This document shows, piece by piece, positions 15,659-24,460 of a stretch of DNA of 35,139 bases. Numbering within the stretch: position 1 is the first letter of the stretch; the number at the start of each line of letters is the position of its first letter. The stretch comes from Salidesulfovibrio brasiliensis JCM 12178 (GTDB lineage Bacteria; Desulfobacterota; Desulfovibrionia; Desulfovibrionales; Desulfovibrionaceae), in the NCBI RefSeq assembly GCF_001311825.1, contig NZ_BBCB01000027.1, positions 1 to 35,139 of the forward strand, read 5' to 3'. A program made the translations under genes and the position numbers. The notes under the pieces are model-generated. The model was not told the DNA's origin, searched no databases, and saw only the letters and a list, made by a program, of their open reading frames with translations.

Positions 15659-17499
15659 ATGCAGATTTGTGTCGACCCCATATTGCAGGAGAACCTTCGG
15701 GCACGCGGCATCAAGGCCGAGGTCTTTGACGAGGTTCTGCGCCTTGAGCAGAAACAGAAGGTGCTCGAAGGGCTGGACGACTTCGTTTCCGGGTGGTTCC
15801 TGCTGCCCGAAGGCGACTGCACGCTCTATCGCGGGGTTTCTCTCGGGGCGGCCATGCGTGATGAGATGATGCTTCTCTTTCACATGGTCGCGCATTACCT
15901 CGCCGTTCTTGAAGCCACGGACGGCGCAGTGGAGCGCGTGCACCACTCGGCCTCATGCCTGCTCCCTGATATTGTGACGGACGTGCTCCGCCAAAGCGGT
16001 GTGGAGGTCGCTTGTCACGACGATGAGTACCCTTACGTCTGCTTCCGGCAGGCATGGGAGCGCAACGCTGCATCCAACTACTCCTGCGTGGACTTTTCCG
16101 ATAATCCGTTGCAGCCCCCCGTGCCCAAACGTTCATTCATTGGGCGTATGAAAGGCTGCGCCGTTCGCTGCGGCGTGCGGTGTGGGGCTGGCGGCACGGC
16201 GTCTATTACGGACTCATCATGCGCAACCTGAGTCCGCTATATTCCAAGCGGCTCAGGCAGGGCAGCCCGGCCACCGGGATTCTGCTCACCGAGCATTCCC
16301 GGCTGCTGCCCGGCGACGGCACGCTGGAGGGGCTGGAGCCCGCCAAAACCATCGACGCGCTGGCCGACCGCGGCGTCTTTCCCGCACCGCTCAAAGAAAC
16401 CGTGAAGACGAACCCTGCGGACGCAGGTGCCTTCACGGCCATGATAAGTGCTTATGAAAACGCCGATTTTTCCCACGTGCATGAAGTGCTGCAGCCGACA
16501 CTTGGTCGGTACAGCGAATTGTTTACCACCACCTTCACCACATTCTTTTCGGCCCGGCTTCGTCGGCTGGCCGTGCAGACGGACCGGCTTTTGAAGGACT
16601 TCTCCCGCCGGAACGTGAAGGGTGGGATCTTTGAGCTGGCGCATCCGCTCGTGGCGCAGGCTGCGACAGCCGCAGGGAAGAAGGCATTTCTGGTCGCCCC
16701 GAATGCGCTGGTGCACAACCAGTTCTACACCCGCTACCTTGCCGAACGCTGCACCGAGCGCTTCAAGGTGGTGGTTCACTCGGAATACGACAGGAAGCGT
16801 TACACCGATACAGGGATTCCTGAAGGGAACACCGTGATGCGGCCGGAGTTCTATCGTATCGGGCGGCCCGGCATCCGGCCCTTCAAGCGGCTTGACTCCC
16901 TGAAAGACGCCACGGTGCTGGTCATCCCGTACTTTGCTCCGGCCATCTACACCTACAGGCTTCAGGCTACGGGCAGCAGGGTCATTTCCTATCTTTCCGA
17001 GGTTTTCGAGGCGCTGAAGGCTTGCGGTGCGGGCCGGGCGGTCATTCGTCACCATCCGGGCATGGAGGGCTACGTCATGAACCGGACGGGCTTTACCTTT
17101 GACGACTTCAATGATTACGTGTTGCGGAAGTCTCTGGAGTTCATGGGTGGAACGTGTCCCTTTGAGGTGGAAGTGCAGGACGCGAAGTACACCAATGTGA
17201 CGGAGTCCGTTTCCGGCTGTGACGTGCTGATAGGTACCGTCAGCGGCACCATCCTCGATGCGCTGGAGCTGGGCAGGAACTACGTGGTCTACGACCGGTC
17301 TGCCGCGCCCCGGCCGGAGGTGACCACTGCCTCGCTGATCTATGACGCCGGTCTGCCGCACTGCCGTCGCCCCGAGGAACTGGTGCAGACCCTGACGAAT
17401 TTCGAAAACGTGGACCGGGACGCGATCATGCGTAAGTATTACCCCGGCTTCCTTGAACCGAAGCCGGAAAACGTGAGGCTGGAGGACCTGTTCCGCTAA
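15659..17499 (+). CDS. Putative GT-B surface-glycan glycosyltransferase (one apparent frameshift)
   Basis: About 613 residues when one C is restored to the six-C run at 16115-16120. This joins the N-terminal part (to NPLQPP) with the continuation FIHWAYERLRRSLRRAVWGWRHGVYYG. The C-terminal half has GT-B hallmarks of capsule-type enzymes: AVIRHHPGMEGYVM, then SGCDVLIGTVSGTILDALELGRNYVVYD, where the phosphate-binding Ser/Thr cluster and the acidic residue lie. This resembles polysialyltransferase or CDP-glycerol transferase-like proteins. Donor and acceptor are not predictable, though a CMP-nonulosonate donor would suit the operon. The N-terminal 150 residues are not recognised. First gene of the operon. 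Confidence 0.68.
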
Positions 17500-17523
17500 A
17501 GGAACGGGCCAGCATGGTGAACC

Positions 17524-18508
17524 ATGGTCAAGACCACACCCATACCGCTTTATAACAACCTTTCAGGCAAGAGCCTGTTCGAGTCATCCTCACCGCGTTT
17601 CAGGGAGTACCGGAGGCTCTGGGAAGAACGGCCAAAGAGCTTCGAGCCCGGCGAGTTTCCGCTCTTTTTGGACCTTGAGGTCACCAACCGCTGCAACCTC
17701 AAATGCAGCTTCTGCGCGACCACCTACTTCGGCCCAGAGGTCAGGCGCGGGTTCATAGAACTAGAACTGGTGAAGAAGATTCTGCGCGAGGGCCGGGACA
17801 ACAACCTCTACGGCGTGAAGTTCAACGACCGCGGCGAACCGCTGCTGCACCCGGATCTTGCGGAGTTTGTGGCCTATGCCAAGGACATGGGCTGGTGGAC
17901 GTCTACTTCAACACCAACGCCAACCTGCTGACCCCGGAAAAGTCGGCGGAATTCATCCGGGCCGGGCTGGACCGCATCTCCATTTCCGTGGAGGGCGTGA
18001 GCGCGGACCTGTACGAGCGCTGCCGCAAAGGCGCGAGCTTTGACAGACTGCTTCGGAACATCGAGGGGCTGATCAACGAGCGGGAGCGGCTGGGCGCGGG
18101 CAATCCGAAGATACGCATCCAGAGCGTACTTATCCCCGAGGTGCGCGAGATGCTGGACGAATATAAGGAATTCTGGGGACAGTACGCCGATGAGGTGGCT
18201 GTTCTGGACTACAAGGAAGAGGCCGACGGCGAAGCCCGGCGGCGCGGTGTCGAGTTCGACTGGGCCTGTCCGCAGCTCTGGCAGCGCATGGTGGTCTGGT
18301 TCGACGCACGATCCTGCCCTGCAACGAGAATGACGGCGGAGAGCTCGCTCTGGGCAACGCGGCGGATACCACCATTGCCGAGGCATGGAAATCGGATGCA
18401 TTGAACCGGCTGCGCGAGCTGCACCGCAAGGGGCGTTCGCACGAAGTCGGAGCCTGCGACGGATGCTACCTGCGGGACTGCCAGATGAAGATTGCGGGCG
18501 TCTCGTAA
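17524..18508 (+). CDS. Radical SAM/SPASM enzyme (two apparent frameshifts)
   Basis: About 328 residues. The cluster motif is CNLKCSFC (C57, C61, C64) after LFLDLEVTNR, then VKFNDRGEPLLHPDL. The SPASM end has TILPCNENDGGELALGN and CDGCYLRDC. The frame is restored by one G at 17889-17891 and one G near 18306. SPASM enzymes bind extra Fe-S clusters and modify peptides or carbohydrates. It lies 24 bases after the glycosyltransferase and 36 before an SDR gene, so a role in making or attaching an unusual sugar is likely, but the substrate is unknown. Confidence 0.8.
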
Positions 18509-18544
18509 CGTGGAAACGACCATTCAGCATGAGGATGAATTGAT

Positions 18545-19540
18545 ATGAAGAAAGTACTTGTGACGGGCGGCGCGGGCTACGTGGGCTCCATTCTGCTGCG
18601 CGAACTGATGCAGGCCGGATACGAAGTGGTCTGCGTGGACACCCTGATGTTCGGCGGCGACTCGCTCATCGACATCTGGCACCATCCCCAGTTCACCTTC
18701 CACAAGGTGGACGTGACCGATTTTGAGGCGCTGGACCCGATTCTCGACAGCAATGACTTCTTTGCCTACGTGCATCTGGCGGCCATCGTGGGCGACCCGG
18801 CCTGCAAGCGACAGCCGGAACTGGCTCAGAAGACCAACTGGGAAGCCTCGGTGCACCTGCTGGAAAAGGCCAGGGAAAACAAGGTCGAGCGGTTCGTCTT
18901 TGCCTCCACCTGCAGCAACTACGGCAAGATGGCCGACCCGGGCGGCATGGTGAAGGAAGACTCGCCGCTGGCCCCGGTCTCCCTGTACGCCGAGCTGAAG
19001 GTGAAGTTCGAGAAGCTTATGCTCGAAGAGAGCGAAAAGAGCCCGGACTTCTGCCCCACCTCCCTGCGCTTCGCCACGGTCTACGGTTTGTCCCACAGAA
19101 TGCGCTTCGACCTGACCGTCAACGAGTTCACCAAGGAGCTTGCCATGGGCAAGACGCTGGTGGTCTTCGGCGAGCAATTCTGGCGGCCGTACTGCCATGT
19201 GAGTGACTTTTCGCAGGCCATCATGACCGTGCTTGAAGCCGAGCGCGACAAGGTTGCCTACAACGTATTCAATGTGGGCGACACTGCCGAGAACTACACC
19301 AAGCAGATGATCGTTGACGAAATCCTGAAGCAGATTCCCGACGGCAAGATCGAGTACGTGGTCAAGAAGGAAGACCCGCGTGATTACCGAGTGGACTTCA
19401 CCAGGATTCGCGAAGAGCTTGGGTTCGCCATTACCAAGACCGTTCCCGAGGGCATCGCAGAAGTCCGCGATATCGTCTCGCTCGGCGTGGTGCAGGACCC
19501 GGAAGAGCAGCGCTACTACAACATCCCGCACGGAGAATAG
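18545..19540 (+). CDS. NAD-dependent epimerase/dehydratase (extended SDR)
   Basis: The 331 residues have the cofactor loop TGGAGYVGS (7-15) and the acidic strand end VCVDTLMFGGDS. The active site is FASTCSNYGK with SLYAELK (Tyr and Lys present), followed by SLRFATVYG and WRPYCHVSDFSQAI. It is of the nucleotide-sugar epimerase type. It lacks the TGADGFIGSH/TSEVYG pattern usual for the LegB or PseB 4,6-dehydratase that should feed the aminotransferase, so I do not equate it with LegB. Three bases separate it from the LegC-like gene downstream. Confidence 0.86.
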   Translation: MKKVLVTGGAGYVGSILLRELMQAGYEVVCVDTLMFGGDSLIDIWHHPQFTFHKVDVTDFEALDPILDSNDFFAYVHLAAIVGDPACKRQPELAQKTNWEASVHLLEKARENKVERFVFASTCSNYGKMADPGGMVKEDSPLAPVSLYAELKVKFEKLMLEESEKSPDFCPTSLRFATVYGLSHRMRFDLTVNEFTKELAMGKTLVVFGEQFWRPYCHVSDFSQAIMTVLEAERDKVAYNVFNVGDTAENYTKQMIVDEILKQIPDGKIEYVVKKEDPRDYRVDFTRIREELGFAITKTVPEGIAEVRDIVSLGVVQDPEEQRYYNIPHGE

Positions 19541-19543
19541 CCC

Positions 19544-20698
19544 ATGGACGTCGCCCGGCAGGCTCTTGACCGCATGCAACAGGTCCTTCCGCAGGAGGGA
19601 TTCATACCGCTGCACGAACCAACATTCGGCGGAGCCGAGACCGAACTGCTCATCAAATGCGTGGAGAGCACGTTCGTCTCCTCGGTGGGCGCCTACGTGG
19701 ACGAGTTCGAGCGGCGGCTGGCCGAGTTCACCGGCGCGGCCCGGGCCGTGGCGGTTGTCAACGGCACCGCAGCCCTGCAGGTGGCGCTGGACGTCTGCGG
19801 CGTTGAGCGCGGTGACGAAGTGCTCATGCCCGCCCTGACCTTCGTGGCCACGGCCAACGCAGCCTCCTACCTCGGCGCGGTGCCGCATTTCGTGGACAGC
19901 GAGGAGCATACCTTCGGCGTGGACCCGGTCCGGCTGCGCGAGCATCTGGTCAGCGCGGCCGAGGTCCGTGACGGCGTCTGCCTGAACCGAAGCACCGGAC
20001 GGCCCATCCGGGCGCTGGTTCCGGTGCATGTGTTCGGCCATCCTTGCGATGTCGAGGCGCTGGCCGAGGTCTGTGACGACTATTCCATCACGCTTGTGGA
20101 GGACGCGGCCGAGTCGCTTGGTTCGTGGCGCGACGGGACGCACACCGGCCGTTTCGGCAGGTGTTCCGCCGTGAGCTTCAACGGCAACAAGATCATCACC
20201 ACCGGCGGCGGAGGTGCCGTGCTGACCAATGACGAAGCGTTGGCAGACCGCATCAGGCACCTGACCACCACGGCCAAGGTGCCGCACAAATGGGAATACC
20301 GGCACGACGCGGCAGGCTACAATTTCCGCATGCCCAACATCAACGCCGCACTCGGGTGCGCCCAGATGGATCAGCTCGAAGGCTTCATTGCCGCCAAGCG
20401 GACGCTTGCCGAGCGGTACGCACAGGCTTTTGACGGGCTGGACGGCGTGCGTTTCGTGACGGAACCGGCAGGGTGCCGCAGCAACTACTGGCTGAACGCC
20501 GTGCTGCTTGAGGGCGACGCCGTGGCCACGCGTGAGGCGATTCTGGAGACGACCAACGCAGCAGGCTACATGACGCGCCCGGCATGGCAGCTCATGCACC
20601 GGCTGCCCATGTACGAGGCCTGCCCGCGCATGGAGCTTCCCGTGGCCGAGCGGCTGGAGGCCGGGGTCATCAACCTGCCGAGCGGGGCCGGGCTGTAG
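19544..20698 (+). CDS. LegC-family PLP aminotransferase
   Basis: A DegT/DnrJ/EryC1/StrS aminotransferase of 384 residues. It would install the amino group at C4 of a UDP-4-keto-6-deoxy-HexNAc, the second step of legionaminic acid-type synthesis. LegC-like features are the opening GFIPLHEPTFGGAETELL and TFVSSVGAYVDEFE, the PLP-binding EDAAESLGS (D187) and the Schiff-base Lys in SFNGNKIITTGGGG (K216). The ending INLPSG is typical. It is directly followed by the NeuB-type synthase gene. The family call is firm; the product isomer is not determined by sequence. Confidence 0.9.
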   Translation: MDVARQALDRMQQVLPQEGFIPLHEPTFGGAETELLIKCVESTFVSSVGAYVDEFERRLAEFTGAARAVAVVNGTAALQVALDVCGVERGDEVLMPALTFVATANAASYLGAVPHFVDSEEHTFGVDPVRLREHLVSAAEVRDGVCLNRSTGRPIRALVPVHVFGHPCDVEALAEVCDDYSITLVEDAAESLGSWRDGTHTGRFGRCSAVSFNGNKIITTGGGGAVLTNDEALADRIRHLTTTAKVPHKWEYRHDAAGYNFRMPNINAALGCAQMDQLEGFIAAKRTLAERYAQAFDGLDGVRFVTEPAGCRSNYWLNAVLLEGDAVATREAILETTNAAGYMTRPAWQLMHRLPMYEACPRMELPVAERLEAGVINLPSGAGL

Positions 20699-20707
20699 GA
20701 GGATTTG

Positions 20708-21727
20708 ATGACGAGGACCTACATCATAGCCGAGGCCGGGGTGAACCATGACGGCAGGCTGGAACGCGCCCTTGAACTGGTGGACGTGGCCGCCGACGCC
20801 GGGGCCGACGCTGTCAAGTTCCAGACCTTCCGCTCCGGGGATCTGGTCTGCTCCCACGCAGGCAAGGCCGAATACCAGAAGCGCACCACCGACCCCGGGC
20901 AGAGCCAACAGGAGATGCTTCGGGCGCTGGAACTGGATCTTGCAGCTCACGAGGCGCTCATCCACCGCTGCGGAGAACGCGGCATCGAATTTCTCTCCAC
21001 GCCCTTTGACCCTGCCTCGGTGGACCTGCTGGCCGGGCTGGGCCTGAAGACCTTCAAGGTTCCGTCCGGCGAGATAACCAACCTTCCATACCTGCGGCAG
21101 GTGGCCGCGCATGCCGAGCGGGTGGTCATGTCCACGGGCATGGCCGAGCTGGACGAGATCGCGGCCGCGCTGGACGTGCTGGCGGCAGAGGGCGTCCCGG
21201 CAGACGCCGTGACCCTCCTGCACTGCAATTCGGCCTATCCCACACCGCCCGAGGACCTGAACCTCAGAGCCATGCCCGCCATGCTGGAGCGGTTCGGCAC
21301 GGAGTATCCCGGCCTCAGAGCGGGGTTGTCCGATCACAGCGTGGGCATAGAGGCTCCACTGGCTGCCGTGGCCATGGGCGCAACGCTGGTGGAAAAGCAT
21401 TTCACGTTGGACAGGGACGCGGACGGCCCGGACCATCAGGCGTCTCTTGCCCCGCAAGAGCTGAAGGACATGGTCAGGGGCATCCGACTCGTGGAGACCA
21501 TGCTCGGCACGGGCATCAAGCGCGTCACCGAGTCGGAACGCGAGAACCGGCAGGTGGTACGCAAGAGCATCGTGGCCGCCATGCCCATCAGGAAGGGCGA
21601 GCTTTTTTCGGAGCAGAACCTCGCGGCCAAGCGTCCGGGCGCCGGATTGAGCCCAATGCGCTGGGACGATGTCGTGGGCAGACGCGCAAAGCGGGACTTT
21701 GCCCGGGACGAGGAGATCGAAGTATGA
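20708..21727 (+). CDS. NeuB-family nonulosonic acid synthase
   Basis: Condenses phosphoenolpyruvate with a six-carbon ManNAc-type sugar to give a nine-carbon nonulosonate. The 339 residues show the family motifs in order: AEAGVNHDG, DAVKFQTF, FLSTPFD, FKVPSGEITNLPYL, STGMAE, HCNSAYPTP, GLSDHSVG and EKHFTLDRDADGPDH. The C-terminal SAF (antifreeze-like) domain has KSIVAAMPIRKGE and RPGAGLSP. With LegC beside it, a 2,4-diamino-trideoxy sugar (legionaminic acid type) is a more likely substrate than plain ManNAc. The ATG at 20708 has AGGAGG five bases upstream. Its stop overlaps the formyltransferase start (ATGA). Confidence 0.92.
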   Translation: MTRTYIIAEAGVNHDGRLERALELVDVAADAGADAVKFQTFRSGDLVCSHAGKAEYQKRTTDPGQSQQEMLRALELDLAAHEALIHRCGERGIEFLSTPFDPASVDLLAGLGLKTFKVPSGEITNLPYLRQVAAHAERVVMSTGMAELDEIAAALDVLAAEGVPADAVTLLHCNSAYPTPPEDLNLRAMPAMLERFGTEYPGLRAGLSDHSVGIEAPLAAVAMGATLVEKHFTLDRDADGPDHQASLAPQELKDMVRGIRLVETMLGTGIKRVTESERENRQVVRKSIVAAMPIRKGELFSEQNLAAKRPGAGLSPMRWDDVVGRRAKRDFARDEEIEV

Positions 21728-22617
21728 GGGCGGTGTTTGTGGGGTGCGTCGAGTTCAGCCGCAAGACGCTGGAATGGCTGGCTGTTCAGGGACCCGGCAT
21801 GGGCCTTGAGATTGCCGGTGTCGTGACCCGCGCCGCCTCGCCCTTCAATGCAGACTTTGCCGATCTGGGCGGTGTCTGCCGCGAGCACGGGATTCCGGTG
21901 CGGCTGACCGACGACATCAACGCCGTCGAGGATCGTCAGTGGATTGCAGACCGTGACCCGGACGTGCTGTTCGTATTCGGCTGGTCCTCGCTCATCGGGC
22001 CGGAACTGCTGGCCGTGCCGATGATCGGCGCGGTGGGCTACCATCCGGCCGCGCTGCCAAAAAATCGCGGACGGCACCCGATCATCTGGGCGCTGGCGCT
22101 CGGTCTTGAAGAAACCGCCTCCACGTTCTTTTTTCTCGACGAAGGTGCGGACAGCGGCGACATCCTGAGCCAGAAGCCGGTGCCCATCACCTACGGCGAT
22201 GACGCAGGGAGCCTCTATTCACTGCTGACGCGCACCGCGCTTTCGCAGCTTGCGGAGTTCGTGCCAGCGCTGGTGGATGGTTCGTATGCCCGGACCCCGC
22301 AGGATCACAGCCTTGCCAACACGTGGCGCAAGCGCGGCAGGGCGGACGGTGCCATAGACTTTCGCATGTCTTCGCGATCCGTGTACAATCTGGTGCGGGC
22401 CCTGGCACGGCCGTACGTCGGCGCGCATCTCGACTGCGGCGGCGATGAGGCCAGGGTCTGGCGCGTTCATGAAGTGGAAGTGGACGCCCCGAACGTGGAG
22501 CCGGGCAAGGTGCTGGCCGTGGACGGCCGCCGGTTCACGGTCAAATGCGGCGAAGGGGCCGTTGAGGTCGTGGAGCACGAACTGGAAACCATTCCACGCG
22601 TGGGAGAGTACGTATGA
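21724..22617 (+). CDS. Formyltransferase-like enzyme (sugar N-formyltransferase candidate)
   Basis: The 297 residues have the folate-dependent formyltransferase fold of methionyl-tRNA and sugar formyltransferases: VFVGCVEFSRKTLEWL at the start, then YHPAALPKNRGRHPIIWAL and FFLDEGADSGDIL. Catalytic His (H107) and Asp (D143) are present. The Asn that precedes the His by two residues in ArnA and Fmt is Gly here (G105). A C-terminal domain follows from about residue 200. Given its place between NeuB and a deacetylase, with four-base overlaps on both sides, it probably formylates an amino sugar or nonulosonate in place of the usual LegH acetyltransferase. It is too embedded to be the housekeeping fmt. 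Confidence 0.85.
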   Translation: MRAVFVGCVEFSRKTLEWLAVQGPGMGLEIAGVVTRAASPFNADFADLGGVCREHGIPVRLTDDINAVEDRQWIADRDPDVLFVFGWSSLIGPELLAVPMIGAVGYHPAALPKNRGRHPIIWALALGLEETASTFFFLDEGADSGDILSQKPVPITYGDDAGSLYSLLTRTALSQLAEFVPALVDGSYARTPQDHSLANTWRKRGRADGAIDFRMSSRSVYNLVRALARPYVGAHLDCGGDEARVWRVHEVEVDAPNVEPGKVLAVDGRRFTVKCGEGAVEVVEHELETIPRVGEYV

Positions 22618-23282
22618 GTGAAACCGTTCTGGTCATCGCGCCGCACCCCGACGACGAGACCCTCGGCTGCGGGGGCACGATTCTTCGGCACAAGGCGCGC
22701 GGCGACGCCGTGCACTGGCTGATAATGACCCGCCCCGGAGACGACACCCTTGAAGTGGAGATGCGGCTTCGCGAGCGGCAGGTGGAGGCCGTTGCCGAAG
22801 TGTACGGGTTCGACAGCGTACAGCGGGTGGGCTTTCCCACGGCCACGCTGGACACCGTGCCTGCGGGCGACCTCATTTCCGTCATCGGTTCGACCATTGA
22901 GGAGACCGGGGCCACCACCCTGTACCTGCCACACCGCCACGACGTGCACTCGGATCACCGCGCGGTCTTTCAAGCCGCCTACGTCTGCACCAAGCCGTTC
23001 CGATATCCCTCGGTGCGGCGGGTGTTGTGCATGGAGATTCCATCGGATACCGAGCTGGTGCCGCCCGGTGGAGACGCCGCGTTTCTGCCCAACCACTATG
23101 TGGACGTCACCCGGTTCATGGACGGCAAGATCCGCGCGCTGTGTGCCTACGGCACCGAATGCGGGGAGCACCCCTTCCCGCGCAGCGAACGGACGGTGCG
23201 GGCCCTTGCCGACTGGCGCGGGGCCGCCGCAGGGTGCGAGTGCGCCGAGGCGTTCATGCTCATGCGGGAAGTGCTGCGATGA
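22614..23282 (+). CDS. PIG-L family N-deacetylase
   Basis: The 222 residues open with the zinc motif APHPDDETLGCGGT (H11, D13, D14). The second zinc/catalytic element is HDVHSDH (H112 to H115). PIG-L (LmbE-like) enzymes remove acetyl groups from GlcNAc-type sugars. Overlapping ATGA junctions with the formyltransferase before and the NeuC gene after imply co-translation. The simplest reading is removal of an N-acetyl so that the neighbouring enzyme can add an N-formyl. That coupling is inferred. Confidence 0.88.
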   Translation: MSETVLVIAPHPDDETLGCGGTILRHKARGDAVHWLIMTRPGDDTLEVEMRLRERQVEAVAEVYGFDSVQRVGFPTATLDTVPAGDLISVIGSTIEETGATTLYLPHRHDVHSDHRAVFQAAYVCTKPFRYPSVRRVLCMEIPSDTELVPPGGDAAFLPNHYVDVTRFMDGKIRALCAYGTECGEHPFPRSERTVRALADWRGAAAGCECAEAFMLMREVLR

Positions 23283-24436
23283 GACGGGTCTGCGTGTTCA
23301 CCGCCACCCGGGCCGAATACGGCCTTCTGCGACGCCTCATGCGCGGGGTCGCAGATGACCCCAATCTGCATTTGCAGGTGCTGGCCAGTGGTGCGCATCT
23401 TTCCGAAGCCCACGGCATGACCGTCTCCGAAATCGAGCGGGACGGGTTCACGGTGGACGCGCGCGTGCCCATTCTTGACGACGGCGACACCGCCGCTGAC
23501 ATCTGCCGGGCCATGGGCCGGGGCATGGATGGCTACCGCGAGGCGCTGGAACAGCTTGCACCGGACCTGCTCGTGCTGCTCGGCGACCGCTACGAGGCGT
23601 TTGTCTGCGCTGCCGCGGCCACGGTCTGCCGCATTCCGGTGGCGCACATCCACGGCGGCGAGGCAACCTTCGGCCTGTTTGACGAGCCGTTTCGGCACTC
23701 CATCACCAAGATGAGCCACCTGCACTTCACCAGCACCGATGTCTACCGCCGCCGGGTCATCCAGCTCGGCGAGCATCCGGACCGCGTCGTCAATGTGGGT
23801 GGGCTGGGCGTGGAGGCCATCGCGCATCTCGACCTGCTGGAGCGCGAGGCGCTGGCCCCGGATTTCCGCATTGATCTGAACGAGCCGTTCCTGCTGGTCA
23901 CCTTCCATCCGGTTACGCTGGAGGATGCCTCTGCCGAGGGCCAGTTCGGCGAGCTGTTGCAGGCCATCGAGGAGTCGGGACTGAACGCCGTATTCACCCA
24001 TGCCAACTCCGACACGCAGGGAAGCCGCGTCAACGCCATGATTCGCGACGCGGCAAAGCGGCTACCGGAACGTTTCGAGGAACATGTCAGCCTGGGCCAG
24101 CGCCGGTACCTGAGTCTGATGCGGCTGTGCGCGGCCGTGGTTGGCAACACGTCGAGCGGGCTGCTGGAGGCCCCGTCGCTCCGCGTGCCCACGCTAGACG
24201 TCGGCGATCGGCAGAAGGGCCGCGTCCGGGCGGACAGCGTGCTGCACTGCGAGCAGTCTCTTGCGGCCATTCGGCAGGGGGTGAAGACGGTTCTATCCGA
24301 AGAGTTCCGGACCCGGGCTGCTGCGGTGAAGAGCCCGTACGAGGGCGAGGAGCCGTCCGAGGTCATCCTCAGAACGCTCAAATCGGCGGACCTTGAAGGG
24401 CTGCTGAAAAAGGAATTTTACGATCTGCCCGCCTGA
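23279..24436 (+). CDS. NeuC/LegG-type hydrolysing UDP-sugar 2-epimerase
   Basis: Hydrolyses a UDP-HexNAc with inversion at C2 to free ManNAc-type sugar and UDP, supplying the NeuB substrate. The 385 residues begin RRVCVFTATRAEYGLLRRLM. Later come PDLLVLLGDRYEA, the strongly conserved HIHGGEATFGLFDEPFRHSITKMSHLHF, FHPVTLE and GNTSSGLLEAPSL. The ATG at 23279 overlaps the deacetylase stop; the longer open frame to 23027 is only the shadow of that gene. The three hallmark genes of nonulosonate synthesis (LegC, NeuB, NeuC types) thus lie in one transcription unit. Confidence 0.92.
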   Translation: MRRVCVFTATRAEYGLLRRLMRGVADDPNLHLQVLASGAHLSEAHGMTVSEIERDGFTVDARVPILDDGDTAADICRAMGRGMDGYREALEQLAPDLLVLLGDRYEAFVCAAAATVCRIPVAHIHGGEATFGLFDEPFRHSITKMSHLHFTSTDVYRRRVIQLGEHPDRVVNVGGLGVEAIAHLDLLEREALAPDFRIDLNEPFLLVTFHPVTLEDASAEGQFGELLQAIEESGLNAVFTHANSDTQGSRVNAMIRDAAKRLPERFEEHVSLGQRRYLSLMRLCAAVVGNTSSGLLEAPSLRVPTLDVGDRQKGRVRADSVLHCEQSLAAIRQGVKTVLSEEFRTRAAAVKSPYEGEEPSEVILRTLKSADLEGLLKKEFYDLPA

Positions 24437-24460
24437 CGCGGGCAAACGTGCGAGGTGTCC

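Noticed and set aside
18524-21457. A 977-residue open frame on the minus strand
   Set aside because: It lies antisense to the SDR, LegC and NeuB genes, and its composition (rich in His, Gln, Val, Arg) is that of a GC-rich shadow frame. No domain is recognisable.
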